From Linanthus parryae (taxonomy: Eukaryota > Streptophyta > Magnoliopsida > Ericales > Polemoniaceae): a DNA stretch of 64,000 nt. The position numbers were made by a program, and so were the translations under genes. Below, piece by piece: positions 21,740 to 35,100 of the stretch; position 1 is the stretch's first letter; every line of letters begins with the position of its first letter. The stretch is from positions 18,807,775-18,871,774 of the forward strand of contig JALGPY010000009.1 in NCBI GenBank assembly GCA_023055425.1. Direction: 5' to 3'. The notes beneath the pieces are model-generated. The model saw only the letters and a list, made by a program, of their open reading frames with translations, searched no databases and was not told the origin of the DNA.

Positions 21740-24700
21740 TTTTCAAGAGAGTTCAGTGGACTCATAGCTAAGGAATCTCGCTCAATGACATCCAAAGATT
21801 CTCTTATCTTCGCAACTTTATATGTTTCCGGTTCTGTCTTCTTGATTTCTCTTTCAAGAGCCTCATGAGAGTGAACTACTCCCGCATACTATGTAGCAAA
21901 CTCATCATAATTGATCTTCAATTAAATGACTTTTGAATCCTCGCCAGTCTTTCATGCAACCATCCCATATTCAAGTTACCGCATGCATAGTAAATTATGC
22001 GTTGCAAGCAATCGGAGACATATTTGACTTCAAATTAAGAAGTAGTCGAAGGAGTTTTGGCGGACATATGATCCAACAATTGCGTCAATCGTCCCGTGAC
22101 ATACCCCCAATCAGCACTTAAAAGTTCTTTAACATTAGCAAATGTTTGAGGATAAGAGAGTCGCACTTTCAACATTCATTCCAAATAATTATGTATTAGA
22201 AAAGTCCCTTCAATAATTTTTCGCATATGTGGGATTTCCAAATGTGCCATTTTCGCATCAGATGCGATCTCTTGTTAATCAAAGTTATTAAGGAGAGTTT
22301 AAGTCATAGTTGAGGAATATTGCTAGCCACTTGTGAACCCCAATTGTAACAATCTATATGCTCCCCACCTCTATAAGAGTTTGTTTCCAATACATGCGTA
22401 AGAGTTACGTTAAGAGTAGCCTCTGAAATATGAACATTCCTTGCATGGATTTATTGGGCATTAACTCACATAGGGTTACTCCCATAAGCCTGACCATTCA
22501 TCAATGCTCTCTTCCACTGTTAATGCGATTTCTTAATATTGAGTATGACTAGCAACAAATGGTGATTGGTTTAGTTTGAGATCAATACGGGATGGAATTT
22601 GATCGTGTCTAACTTGAACAGCAACTGAATCTTGACTAGTGTGAGACTCGTGTTCAAAATTAATTTTCGCATCTCCTTGTACCGAGTGCTCATTAAGACG
22701 CTCCATATTTTCACGGCCATCATACACTTTTTTATCAAGACTTTGAGCCCGAACATTACCTACGTCGTGCAAACTCGTTTCTCTGGAAAGTGGTTCCCCC
22801 ATTTGGTAATGCACACTCTCTTGCTACAAAAAATCCTCTTGCTCAATAGAATGTTCATGTCTTAATGAAACATCCGAATCCTTAGTGGTGTCACCCAGCT
22901 CTGTTTGCTGATTTTCAAATTCCAAAATTATAGTTTGAACTGCGAAATAAATCAATTACACGATTTGTGGAAATTGGACAAACGAATATACAAGTCAGAG
23001 AATTCAGTGCAATAAACAGGAAAATTAACTTCAATAGGTCTTCATTGAAGTATTTCCTGTGACCCGAAGGTTCGAATCTCGCATAGTAAGGGATCGAATT
23101 ACGGTTGAGCAGATAACATTTCCTAAACGAAAGGATCATCGAATATACGCATGTCAGACCTTCACAAACCATCATCATCTCTTAGTCCAACATTTTGATT
23201 GTGATTTCCACCCAAATAAGATTGCACCTCCTGAACGTTGCATAGTTCACTATAAAGATCTAGCGAAGTTCTTGTAACAAGATTACCCGCCGCATATGAA
23301 TTGATGTACGATTATATAATAAAGTCTAACATCCTAAATTTTATAATATTACGAATAAAACAAATCAGCACATATATGATCACAATTTTACTTTACTATG
23401 CAAATTTGTTGTGTTTCTCATGTGCATGCCTATGATTTGAAACTGTTATTGTATGTTGTTATCACATGTTCATCAACATGCACTAAACGATGTCTAATGT
23501 GAAAGTAGTAAACCTAAATATTCACCAAATGTGCTAGCTAACCAGTGACATTTATCGTATTTAGATAAACCATAAGTTATGGCTCGAGTGATGTTGTCAT
23601 GATTAGCTACGAAGAATCTAAGTCGCTCACATTATTCGTTGGTGTCTCCAATAATCTCCATGAGATATGTTTGCGCTTCTCGCATTGCAACTTCAGTTAA
23701 TGATTGTCTTTGCTCTTCTAAAATCTTCGCAGTTTCCAATGCCAGTTCATCTTCCTCTGCTCACTATAATCGTTCCTCTTCTTCATGTTTTTTTTACGAC
23801 GAAGGCTCTCTGGATTGCTTTCTTCCGCAATTCTTTCACAAGATCAATGTTGGTGTTATCAGAATTGTTTGCATCATTGTGTTCTTCATCTTGTGTTTCT
23901 TCGCTTCCTGATAAAGTGATAAGTAAATATAAATAAATTGTTTCTTTCACAGGCAAAACACATTTTGCATTTACATGATCCTTGATCCACTTTAACGACA
24001 ATTTTTGAGGATTTTCCTTTGTCCTTATAATAAGGAATGAAATCAGTAATGTTTCACTATTTTGATTTGCGAATATCAATTGTATTCTTTTTGGAAAGAT
24101 TAGCATGCAATCTAGATTTGCTCATAGTGTTGGGTAGTGTCACTTGATAATGCTTTTCATACAAAGATTCTGCAACAGTCAAATCTACTGTTTTCCTTCA
24201 CTTGACTTTTTGTGTGGCATCGTTCTCAACAAAAAAATGTGCTTTCACTATCATCAGTTGGTAACTTCGTTTTGCTGCCTCTTTTAGTCACATTTGGCAC
24301 TGGTACATAAAGTGAGGCCATAAACGATAAGAGTTCTTTCATGATATTCGCTTCTAGCTCTTTGTCCATTTGAGGTCAGGATTGATTGTCTCAATATCCA
24401 ATTTTTGGACATGAAGGTCTTTAATGAGAGCTTCACCTCTATCCCCATAAGTGAATCTTCATATACGCCACTACAAAAATATGTTTAAAACGCGTATCTA
24501 TATTCAAAGATTACAATTCGAATTAAACATTTATACCTTATGATATTCTTTCCTAAATTTTTCCTTCTCTTTGAGTCATCTCATTACCACATTTGATTTC
24601 TTCACTTAAAATAAAATTTGCGCATATATGCCTCCTTTTAGCTGTTGTTGAATAGAATCCAAACTCGGATGGACCAACTAGATGAACTCGTTCAAAATGG

Positions 24701-25080
24701 GAACGTCTCTTTTCGAATGATGTGGACTTTACAGGGGCGAAGTTGAGCAAATTTGGAGATTATGTTAAGTTGAACATTACAATCACTCAACTTGTTGTTA
24801 CTCTGCCTGTTCGCGAACCTCCATGTTGGATGAACGGAAGGAGTATGGCAAGCACAACATCGCATGCACGGTCATCAATCTTTACAACAGTCTTGTTTGA
24901 TAGAAATCTGCTATAAAAGTGGGAGCAACTATTTCATACCCAATCTGTCCAGCCACGCGAAGAGGATCAAAGTCGACTGTTATGACATCATAATGTATGG
25001 TTTCGTCACCATAATCCGTTAGTGCTGGCAGAGACCCCCGATTCAGCTGCCACGCTGAGCTTCCTCATCAAGTACATCCT
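21740..25080 (-). pseudogene. Decayed coding-like region, family not recognised
   Basis: Several stretches read as protein on the minus strand but are broken by stops and frame changes. They include IHYDVITVDFDPLRVAGQIG near 24980, DRGEALIKDLHVQKLDIETI near 24440, ESLYEKHYQVTLPNTMSKSR near 24160, an acidic SGSEETQDEEHNDANNSDNT near 23890, and HEALEREIKKTEPETYKVAK near 21840. No transposase, helicase or protease motif could be named. Order and strand suggest a single multi-exon ancestor, perhaps a transposon-borne or captured gene. Exon limits cannot be given. A tRNA-like B box (GGTTCGAATCTC, about 23069) points to a SINE remnant inside. Confidence 0.4.
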
Positions 25081-25280
25081 TGAAATCTCTTCGGCTCGAG
25101 AGTAGATACGATCATTAAAACAAATACCTCATGTTTGACAACCCATACATAACCTATTTATTTCTCGTAAATGCTATTAAAATACAGTAACTTTGGTGAA
25201 AATATATACATATATTACCTTAAATTTTCATAAAGGATGATATACATAAATCTGATAATTGCACAAATCTACTACTTCAG

Positions 25281-25449
25281 AGGAGGTATCTGCAATTTAC
25301 TCTCACATATTGGGAAGCAACAAATTTCACAAACTCTCGCACTCTCAATTTTCCATCTTCATAACCAAAACTCTGTTCTAATACTTCAGAATACCTAAAC
25401 GAACCTCAAAACCCTCCTCTGTCTCTCTCTCAAGCTCTGAAACTCTCTC
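25281..25449 (+). promoter_or_regulatory. Probable FIP1 5'UTR and proximal promoter, CT-rich
   Basis: The stretch before the FIP1 start is strongly pyrimidine-rich (CTCTGTCTCTCTCTCAAGCT and ACTCTCTC), which is typical of plant 5' leaders. No clear TATA box is assigned. Confidence 0.4.
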
Positions 25450-28400
25450 ATGGAAGATGACGATGAGTTCGGAGATCTCTACTCCGACGTCCTCCTCCCC
25501 TTCCAATCGTCATCTTCCTCTCACCAGCCGCCGCCGCAATCCGAACGCCCCTCCTCCGACCTCGCGATCGATCCCAGCCTCAAGGGTGACGATGTGAAGA
25601 TTCAATTCGGAGCTCATTCCAATCCCAAATTCACTTCTGCGAGCTCTCAGAATAGTCAAAACCATGTTTTCACCTCCGTTGGGAAGTCGCCGGAGTTCGG
25701 CCTCTCCGCGGCAACGTCGGATTCTCGGTGGAATTTGAATTTGTGTGGAAAACAGAACGATGGAGTCGCGAAGAAGGAGGGCGATTTAGCTGGAGGGATG
25801 AGTAGCCGAGGCTCGGGTTTAACTGTGCCTAGGGTTTTTGCAAGTGGCGGCGATGGGCGATTTGAAGATCCAAGTCGTATGGATGATGAATCAATGCTTG
25901 ATATAGTTTTTGAGGAGAGAGATCATAATGATGGGACTTTGATTAAAAATGAGAATTTTGAGAAATTCGATATTGAAGAGGATGTCACTGTGGTTGGCTC
26001 AGAGATTCCAGGACTGTCAGTTCATGGTGCTGCAAACTCCAATGATGATTGGGATAGTGATAGCGAGGACGACTTGCGAATTGTGTTGAATGATAACAAT
26101 CATGGGCCTATGGCAATGGAAGGGACCAGAGTAGTTGGAAGTGACGACGAAGACGGCCATCCTTTGGTTATTCTTGGTGATGGCGAACCGGGTCATCAAC
26201 CTAGGGATGATCAAGAATGGGGTGAGAATACTGCTCAAGCAATGGAAGGCGAGAGGAAGGATTTAGGGGATGCAGCTAGAGGGCCTGGAGGTTTTGTTGT
26301 TGCTCCAAAGATTGGGTACCCCAATGTTGTTCCATATCATCCGTATCATGCTCAGTTTAAGGTCAGTGTTGTTGTACATTAGGGTTTTGTTAGATGAATT
26401 GTGGTCTAGGTCAATCTATGATGATATTCAATTTCTTAGCATACCTATCTTAATAGTCAAGTCGATCAGTGTATTTGTAATTATACACATCTTGATTGGA
26501 AACATTTGAATGATAAAGAGCCGTTGGTGACTGCGGATTTTTTCTTTTTTATGTTGTCGTGTTGCTTGTTTTTATGGATAATGATGAGACTGCGAAGTAG
26601 TTATCCCTCCCGCACGTGGCATACCGTTTGTTTAGTGTGAAGTTGTGGGTGCCAATTACTAACTCTAAGTAACGCATGCAGAGTGGTATGTTCGCATAAT
26701 TAGACAAGTGAATTTTTCTCTGAATGGAAAAAAATCAGCTCTACTAGATCATTCTGACTTTCTAGTGCCCCTTCTAAACGGATGACTTTCAAAGCTTAAC
26801 AAATGTATTATTAGGCATTCTATGGATTTCTGTCAAACATTACCAAACCTGGGCTGCTCAAAAGTCAAAACACGTATTGAGGTTGATAAAGCTTATGCAA
26901 GCACAGTTATTTAAACAGGTGTGTTGGGTATTTCTTTACTATAATAGTAACTATAAGAGACTAGATAAATTGTAAAGCGCACAACAAGGCCATATTTTGT
27001 TTCGCACCTGCTCTACCTAGCTGTAGCTTCCAAAATTAATTGTATTTGTCGAGTCATAGCATTATTACGCTGTACCTTCCAAAAGAGTATAAACTTCCAC
27101 TACTTAAGATGTTAATACAGTTTAGTATGTTCTGGCCTAGGTCTCAGAAGTCCCACCAGTTTCTGTACCAACTTATTGCTTTCTTCTGTTATTTTTCTTG
27201 TTTGATTTGGGGAAGACATTAAAGATATTTTGTGGTAGATTGACCGGTTTTACATCAAGTCATAGAAGCCACTTTTTCCGTTTTGCAAGATTTGATATAG
27301 TCAGCAATAGACGCCTGTCAATAGTAATTGGATGATTTTTTGTTTTCGTGTACATACGCTGTATTCATTCCTCTCATGAGTTTGGTTTTTTTACTTTCTA
27401 GATCATGTAATGTGTAATGCAGCTCTTAACACAAATTGATGAAAGGATAAGATGGTCATAGTTAGTAGATATTCATTTGAAGTTTGCAAATGATTATTTT
27501 CACATTTGTTTTTTTTTCCTTTGATGGATTTAGAAGCTCGTTTTACCTGAGAACTCAGTATCTCTATTAGCTTATAACTTAATCGTCATTCATTGTATCT
27601 AATTGCAGTATGTTAGACCTGGTGCACCGCCAATGCCTGGAGTGCCTCCTGTTGGCCCTGCAGGAGCCCCAGGTCAAGTTCATCCGCAAGCCGTCATGGG
27701 CTCTGTTGCTGGTCGTGGCCGAGGAGAGTGGCGGCCTATGCAGAAAAATTTTCATTCAGGTTATGGGCAGCCTGCTTGGGGTAACAATTCATCAGGCCGT
27801 GGTTTGGATTTTACACTTCCATCACACAAGTAAACTTCATATACCCAGCTAGTTCTTCCTTCATGTCTGTGCTTTAGATACCTTGTTCTATGATGCAATC
27901 GTGTGATACTTTAACTTGTTGCATGCTGCTTTAGTTGAATCATTTATACTTCAAGTTGAAATCAATGTTTTGGTATCGAAGAGCATCAGGATGTGAATTA
28001 TCTGTCATGTTGAGAAGTCATTTAATTGGGACCACCCATAGACGTTAGGGAACATTGTCTTTGCTAAGTTCTATGAACATGAGGTGCCACTGCGGGAACT
28101 GAGTTGATTGACTTGCACATTATTGTGTAGTAAGGTCTCTGGGCTACATCATGTATTTTTGAGTAATATTGCCATACCATGAATTTTGTCTGAATGCTGT
28201 ATCCATGGGTATTCCGTTTCATATAGTTTCAGGACAGAAACAACTTTCTTGTATAAACTTTTATGACGGTTGGCTTGACAGATAAACATCATCTAACTCT
28301 TAAGTACTCTGTAGTTGTTAAATTAATAGATTGATATCAATTTGTAACTCTTGAACGTCCAGTTCTTCCCGTATATTTTGATAAAATCAAAACCTTAAAA

Positions 28401-31400
28401 GTTCTACAGAACTTGTAAATCTTAAGATATCAGATGTTGGATCATTAAAACAATAAGTGAAGTCTATACGTCAGCCGATACCTCCTAGATTGAGACTAGC
28501 TGGCTTTACAGCTGATTCTGACTGTAGATCTGCCTCGAAAACCATGATTAAGCTCCACTTACAATTTTCAGAATCTGGAGCAATTTCACCCATCCCTCTG
28601 AATAAGCATTCTGACAAACTTTCTGGGATACTTTCTGCCTTTCTGGATCTTGCAGCATCAACTAAACTAGAACCATTGTGACAGTATTCTAGCACCAGCT
28701 GAGATTGCATAAGAATTACCTGTTGCTCTAACTCGTGTCTGATACTGCAATTTGTCCGTACAATTTATTTTGAAACGTGTAGTTTGGTAGAACTTAGAAG
28801 CAATTCATAATATGACGGTTCACGTATTATTTGCAGGACTATATTTGAGATTGATATAGATAGTTTTGAAGACAAACCATGGAGGCACCCAGGTGTTGAT
28901 GTATCAGATTTTTTTAACTTTGGTCTGGCAGAGGAAAGCTGGAAAGACTATTGTAAACAGCTGGTGGGTACAAATCTTTACTTTACTATGTTATATTTCT
29001 ATGGTGTTGCTGAGTCTAAATTATGCAGGAACAACTCCGCCTGGAATCATCTATGCAAAGCAAAATCCGTGTGTATGAAAGTGGTAGAACAGAACAGGTA
29101 CGAGGTGACAAGGTGCTTTTATCTGTTAGTGAACTTGCGTGTCCCAGAAATTTACTTGTCTAATTGGTTATTGAACTTAAACAATTTCATTTCAGAATTA
29201 TGATCCAGACCTACCTCCAGAGTTAGCTGCTGCAGCTGGTATGCACGATACATCTGATAATGCTAACCACAGAAAGATAGAGGCTGGATTGGGAGACCTA
29301 GTGGATGGTTCTGCAGTGCGTCCACCCTTAGTATGTACTTGAAAGTTTTGTTAAATTATTTTTGGTCCTTACATCTGAAAGATTCATTTTAATTGCAAGT
29401 CAATGAATGGAAATTCCTTACAACTGGAGCTAGTTATATCAGTTTTTGGACTCACAAATCTCCTTAATCTTTTTCCAGCCAACTGGAAGACCAATACAGG
29501 TGGAAATTAGTTCTGTTGAGCGCTTCCCGTCAATTGAACATCGACCTCAACGGATGCGCGATTTAGATTCAGTAATTGAGGTAATGGAATTCCTTCAATT
29601 CGAGCAAAAGGCGTAACAAATTTGTTATTTCAGCACATATCCTAAGATATACTCTTAAATATATCTATTTTGTATGGCAAACAGATTGTATTACAGGACT
29701 CTACAGATGATTCATGTCCCGAAAATGATGTGAAAGAGCAGCCATTAAATGATCGTTCAAGGGTGACGTCCAGAGGAGTTCAGAAAATTGATAGAGATAC
29801 CACTGGAGAAAATGCTTTATGTTCTGATGGATCTCCCAATTCCAATAATGGTAGGAAAAAAACAACTGGTAGAAAAATAGCATCATTTACAAGTTTGCTT
29901 CATAATAACAGTAATGAAGGGGATGCTTTGATTTTCATGCAGATGCATCAAATAAGCGTTCTCTAGAGTCTGGTAGGAAGATCTCTACTTTTCCTGGTCG
30001 AGGAATTGGCACTTTACATCCAAGGAGGTCAGATTTGTTTCTCTGCATAGCATGCTTGAAGTTGGTAAAATTGGTTACTTTTTGCCAATCTCATCTCACC
30101 TTGAGTGCGAAACTAATCAGAAATATTTTTCTTGAAATACAACAGTCAAAGTAGTTGAAAATGTGTTGTCATAGATATATTGTGATGAGAAGAATCATTT
30201 CGGTGTCGGTATTATTCATATAAAAAATAATTCAGGATTCCAACTATTACAGATAGTTACATTAAGACGTATCCTACACTTGAAGCTCACAAAGTTTATG
30301 AAAATCTAGTAAGATCCTGTGCTATTCCCCTTGCTGCAGATGTTTTTGATTGAGATCCTTAGAATTCTTAACAAGTTCAATGTATGTATAGATGCTGAAA
30401 CTAACAAAAAATATGAAACCTAATAAGATCTTGGGCTACTCCCCCTTTTCCCAATTCGTTCTTAACAAGTTCAATGTAAGATTAAATGCTGAATTTCAAA
30501 AATGTTACAGTGTTTATGCGAATTCATCCCTTTTGACGCTTTTGAAGCCATATGCGGTGCTGTTGCAGTAACCTAGTTATCTGCTAGTTTACTTTTTTAC
30601 ATTCACTAAAACTGTATATTATTTTGTCCTTTTTGTATAATGATCTTTATCATAACCTCGATTTCATCTGGTAGAACAAATCGTTTCAGTTGCGCCTCGG
30701 ATCATAGATCATTGCCAGCAATTAGGTCTCTTGAGATTGAGTAGAACTCCAGACGGCTCAAATAAACCAAGAATCACTGGTAGCTCAATCCCGGGCTAAT
30801 AATGGGAAAACTTTCAAAATTATTCAAATCTAGTCAGTTACCTTGTCTACTAAGGCAATCTTGCTGATCATGAGTGCTGAGCTAGTATGGCTTCGGTTTG
30901 AATCCAATACGTTGTTACTCAACATTCTAGCCAATTTGACAAGAATGTTCCTGAAGGTGTAATTTGTCTTAGTTCATTTATATGAGAGCACATTAAGAAT
31001 CGGATAGCTTAAAGTTAGCTAAGCTTGAGTAGCTTTGTTTAGTACAGGACTTTAGAATTTAAGTTCCAGCTATTGGATGAATATGTATATCTGTAAGAAA
31101 TGTAGTTACGAAACAATAAAACTATGTGTTGATGTCATGGTAGTATTATGCATGATAGTATTATAGTTATATATTCACTTGGGGAATTTCGAATGGATAT
31201 GGTATAGGCTCAGATTATTAATCTGCACATTCTTTTTCAGTTACAGGAGTTGTGTTACATTCAGTCATATCACTAATATCAATTCTATTTATCCAGGAGG
31301 ACAAATGGCGGAACGCATGACAGGTCCCCAAATAGGACTTCCAGTGGAAGTACTCCGGATAGAGAATTTCTTGATAATGGTGATGATATTTCACTTAAAA

Positions 31401-34400
31401 GCAATGGGGAACAAGGAAGGTCGCGTTTATCTTCTCCAGCAACTGGTGAGAGTGCTCAGGAACCTGGTGGTGATCATGACAATGGTTTGCGTGACAAACT
31501 GGTGAATAAAAGCTCTGGAATTGAGAAAGAGGATATGTCCTTGAATAGAACCACTATAAATGATAACCGAAGGGATGAAAATCATTTGGCTTCTGTGAGA
31601 AAACAAGCTGTAAGTTCTAGAAACGATCAGTCTTCTCTTCACAAAGTCGATGATGGAGGGTACAAGGCAACAAGTAGCGAGAACAGCAAAGGAAGATCAG
31701 GGAGCAGCAAAGCATATCAACGGATGCTTGATAGCGCGGATGAAGAAGTTGTTCAACAGGGACACTCTACACGCGGGGCAAACATGAGGAGGCGGCATGA
31801 TAATGATCAGAGTGTGAGGAATGGTCACGATGAGAGACAGGGAACTGAAAAACATAACTTGGTTGAAAAAGATAGGGAAGGTTCTTATTCTCGTCGTGAT
31901 AGGGACAGGCATATGGCCCATCACTCACATGGCAGACCTGATGTCATTGACAGACGAATAGATAAGGAGTATCCCGAGGGTGCTTGGCAACGGCGCGGTG
32001 ATGATTCACATGGAAGGAGAGCCATAGCTGAAGGCACTAGGAAGCACGAGTACAGAGATGAATCTCTTCAGCTCAGGAAACAGTTGGACAATGGTTATTC
32101 GAGGGGTTATCAGGATAAAGATGTTGGTTCTCGATTCAGAGAAAGGGAAGATGGAATGAAGCCTCGGTATGAGACTATGGATGATCTTCAAAACAAAAGA
32201 CGTAAAGAAGGCGATCGTGTGAGGAGAGATGCTGAAAAGGATGACACCCTACATGGCCATAGAGAGAACACCAGTCGCCATAAGCGAGAAAGGGATGAAG
32301 CTTACGATATGCGTAAGAGAGACGATCAACTGAGAACCAAAGATGATGACCGCCATTCCATCAAGCAAAAAGAAGATTGGATTCTCAGAGAGAGGGGGGA
32401 GAGACAGAGGGAGCGAGATGAGTGGCACCGGCTCAAAAGATCGCAAGAGGAGAGTAATACGTTGAAGCGAGAAAGAGAGGAAGGACGGGTGGGAGTAAGG
32501 AGTTCACGGCCCGGAGAAGACAAAGCATGGGCGAGCCATGCTAGAATGAAGGATGGATACAGGAGCTCTTCCGACAGAGATTTCCAATTTAAAGATACTG
32601 GCCGGCATATTGAGCATTCTAAGAGAAGGGATAGGGTGGAGATTGGACATCTTTCACATCTTAGAGGACGTGAAGATGTACATCTACGTGGGAAGCAACC
32701 TGGTGATGATGACAGAAGATCTAGGCAGGAAAAGGGGAGTGCGCATAATGATCGTGCTATTGGAGGTTCTGATGATAACAGAGTGCATGATAGGAAACAT
32801 AAAGAGAAAGCAAAGAAAGGTGGAGATTCTGAAGGTGGCAATCAAAGCTCCATGGGGAATTCTTCAAAGAGAAATCAAGAAGACCGAAGTAATCAGATGA
32901 ATGAGCCGGTACGTTTGAATTCTAGAAACAGTAGTATGGCCATTGTGGGTAGGGAAAACCTGACCTAAGTATTCAATGATCTAAAATGAACTCACCCTCG
33001 AGGAAATTAGTTCAATACCCTATGTTTTGGTTGGTGGCCTTGATTGTTTCTAACCAACATTCACCCGTCTTAAAATCTTTTTGACTCACAATGCTTCATT
33101 TTTGGTGGGAGTATTTGTTTCAGTCAGCTAGATGTGATGGATGTTTGGGTGTAGTCCTGTTTTGGTCTAGGATTTAAGTATGGGTATTTACTGCATGTCA
33201 AATTTGTCGGGTTTCTTTTCAAATTAGTCCTGGCATGTTTTAGTCAAAAGCAAGATTTGTACGGAAATGTGACGTACTGATGTGCCTTGCGACTACACTA
33301 GTTAATCAAACTGTCATATTATAATTGATTTCGTGGGTTGGTTAATGCTCACGAATCAGGAGCTATTCTATGGATCTACATTTTGTAGGTTGTATCATAA
33401 AACGGCATTATCTTCAATCTACGTTTTGTAGGCTGTATCTTCTTTTTTGGCTTATAAAATTTCGTTTTTTTCCGTTTTGCTTTTTCTTTCTTGAAACGGC
33501 ATTATCCTCCATCTATTGTGTGATATTTACCTCAGTAATCCCTTGGTTATGCTTTTGTTTGGAGTTTGGTTGCAGTCAACATCTTGGCTATATTTGTCAG
33601 TTATGCCCTGGCATGTTTTAATCAAAACTGTGATTTATAAGGATGCAATACGGTAAAATAGTCCATCAAGCTTTCAAATTGTACTTGGCTTTGCAAGTTA
33701 AATAACTTTCACGACTGTGATAGTATGATATATTTCCTGTAATGCAGTTTTTTTTTGTTAACTTAAAAACTCATGTCATCTAAGGCCGTACCTGTTATTC
33801 CCTTGTTGTAGTCAAATACCATTCTCTTCCCTACACCAATTGTATTTCCTTTAGACGTAATGTTATAGATTAGATTACCGGGACTCGCCAGTCTGGGTGC
33901 CATACCTATGTCAACGTGACATGACACAGATCGGGATGCAGGTTATGCCTCAAATCTGGCATAATCTCGCTGAACGTGTTGACGATGGAAGATTCGGTCA
34001 CCATCTGCCGTAGTCTTCTTTCTCGTCGTCATCATCCATATCTCGATATCATCATCTTCCTTAATCTCCGTCAGCTGTATGCACTCTGCTATATCATTTC
34101 TCAGAAACCTACCTCTCACAAAGTCACGATAATACTCCATTCTTCATACGAGAGAATTAGGTTTTCCTCAATTTGGTCAAGCTTTGGGCATTTAAACACA
34201 CATTCGAACTATAATGATAGCTCATAGCTAAATGTTTACTTATATCTCCTCTAGGCCTTGAAAAAGAACAGCAAATAAATAAAATGAAGTTGCAAAAAAA
34301 AACAATGAAATTGCAAAATAATATTTCCGTCTTAGCTGTGTAACATTGGAATACCAAAAATTACTCTAAACTTAAGGCAATTCTCTATTTTCTACGTTGT

Positions 34401-35057
34401 TATGCATAACGGTATACATACCCTACGTTACCCGGACTCATCAATTTCGCCAAAGTACCCTGGTCTATACGACACGATCCGGGTGTGGGTATGGGATCTG
34501 TGGCGGGTGTGCTATGGCTGCCCTCCGACGCGTCTAAATCGACGAGCTCCGGCGCCGGCTTCCACCATCTTCCTCGGAAACGACCAACCAACCGTCGTTG
34601 CGGCCTCCACCCTCGTCTCTCATGGCAAGAAGTCACGGAAATTGAAGTTCAACCTCTTGTAACTTCCCCTTCTGTACTCCCGTTCATATTTATCTTTTTC
34701 TCTTTTTCCTTGTTTGCCCACAACTAGGGTTTTAATATACTGGGCCTCATTGATTACAAATAAATAATACTGGGCCTTAGTTTGCTTTGGGCCACTCTTT
34801 TTACTAATATAACTTTGCATATGTGGGCCTATTTAATTCAAGCGAAAGATACAGAGCCCTGTTTTCTTATGAAAAAGCTCTTCCAGTTTGATAAACTATC
34901 AAAGGCACCCCAAAAGTTACAATTTTTTTAAGAATGCACATAATGATATAGGAAACAGAATAACTGATAAAGACGCAAGTAATACCGTATTACTTCTACA
35001 AAACTTAGGAGTATAAAATACACTCATATTGTCTTCCATATCCCTGTACCCGTATCC

Positions 35058-35100
<43 letters not shown>

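Noticed and set aside
23060..23090. tRNA gene suggested by a B box (also at 7545, 40150 and 47380)
   Set aside because: Only the B-box word fits. No cloverleaf or acceptor stem can be formed, so these are SINE or tRNA-derived remnants at best.
29851..29966. Read-through of FIP1 exon 7 past its donor (frame 29670-29966)
   Set aside because: It stops soon after, while splicing from 29850 to 29943 keeps the frame and gives a protein-like join.
31227..31296. An earlier acceptor (TTCTTTTTCAG) for FIP1 exon 9
   Set aside because: Starting at that point puts the exon in the wrong phase with exon 8 and the long downstream frame. The acceptor ending at 31296 gives correct phase.
32326..32841. A 171-codon minus-strand frame
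   Set aside because: It is the antisense of the Arg/Asp/Glu-rich FIP1 exon 9. The Ser/Leu-rich composition follows from that.
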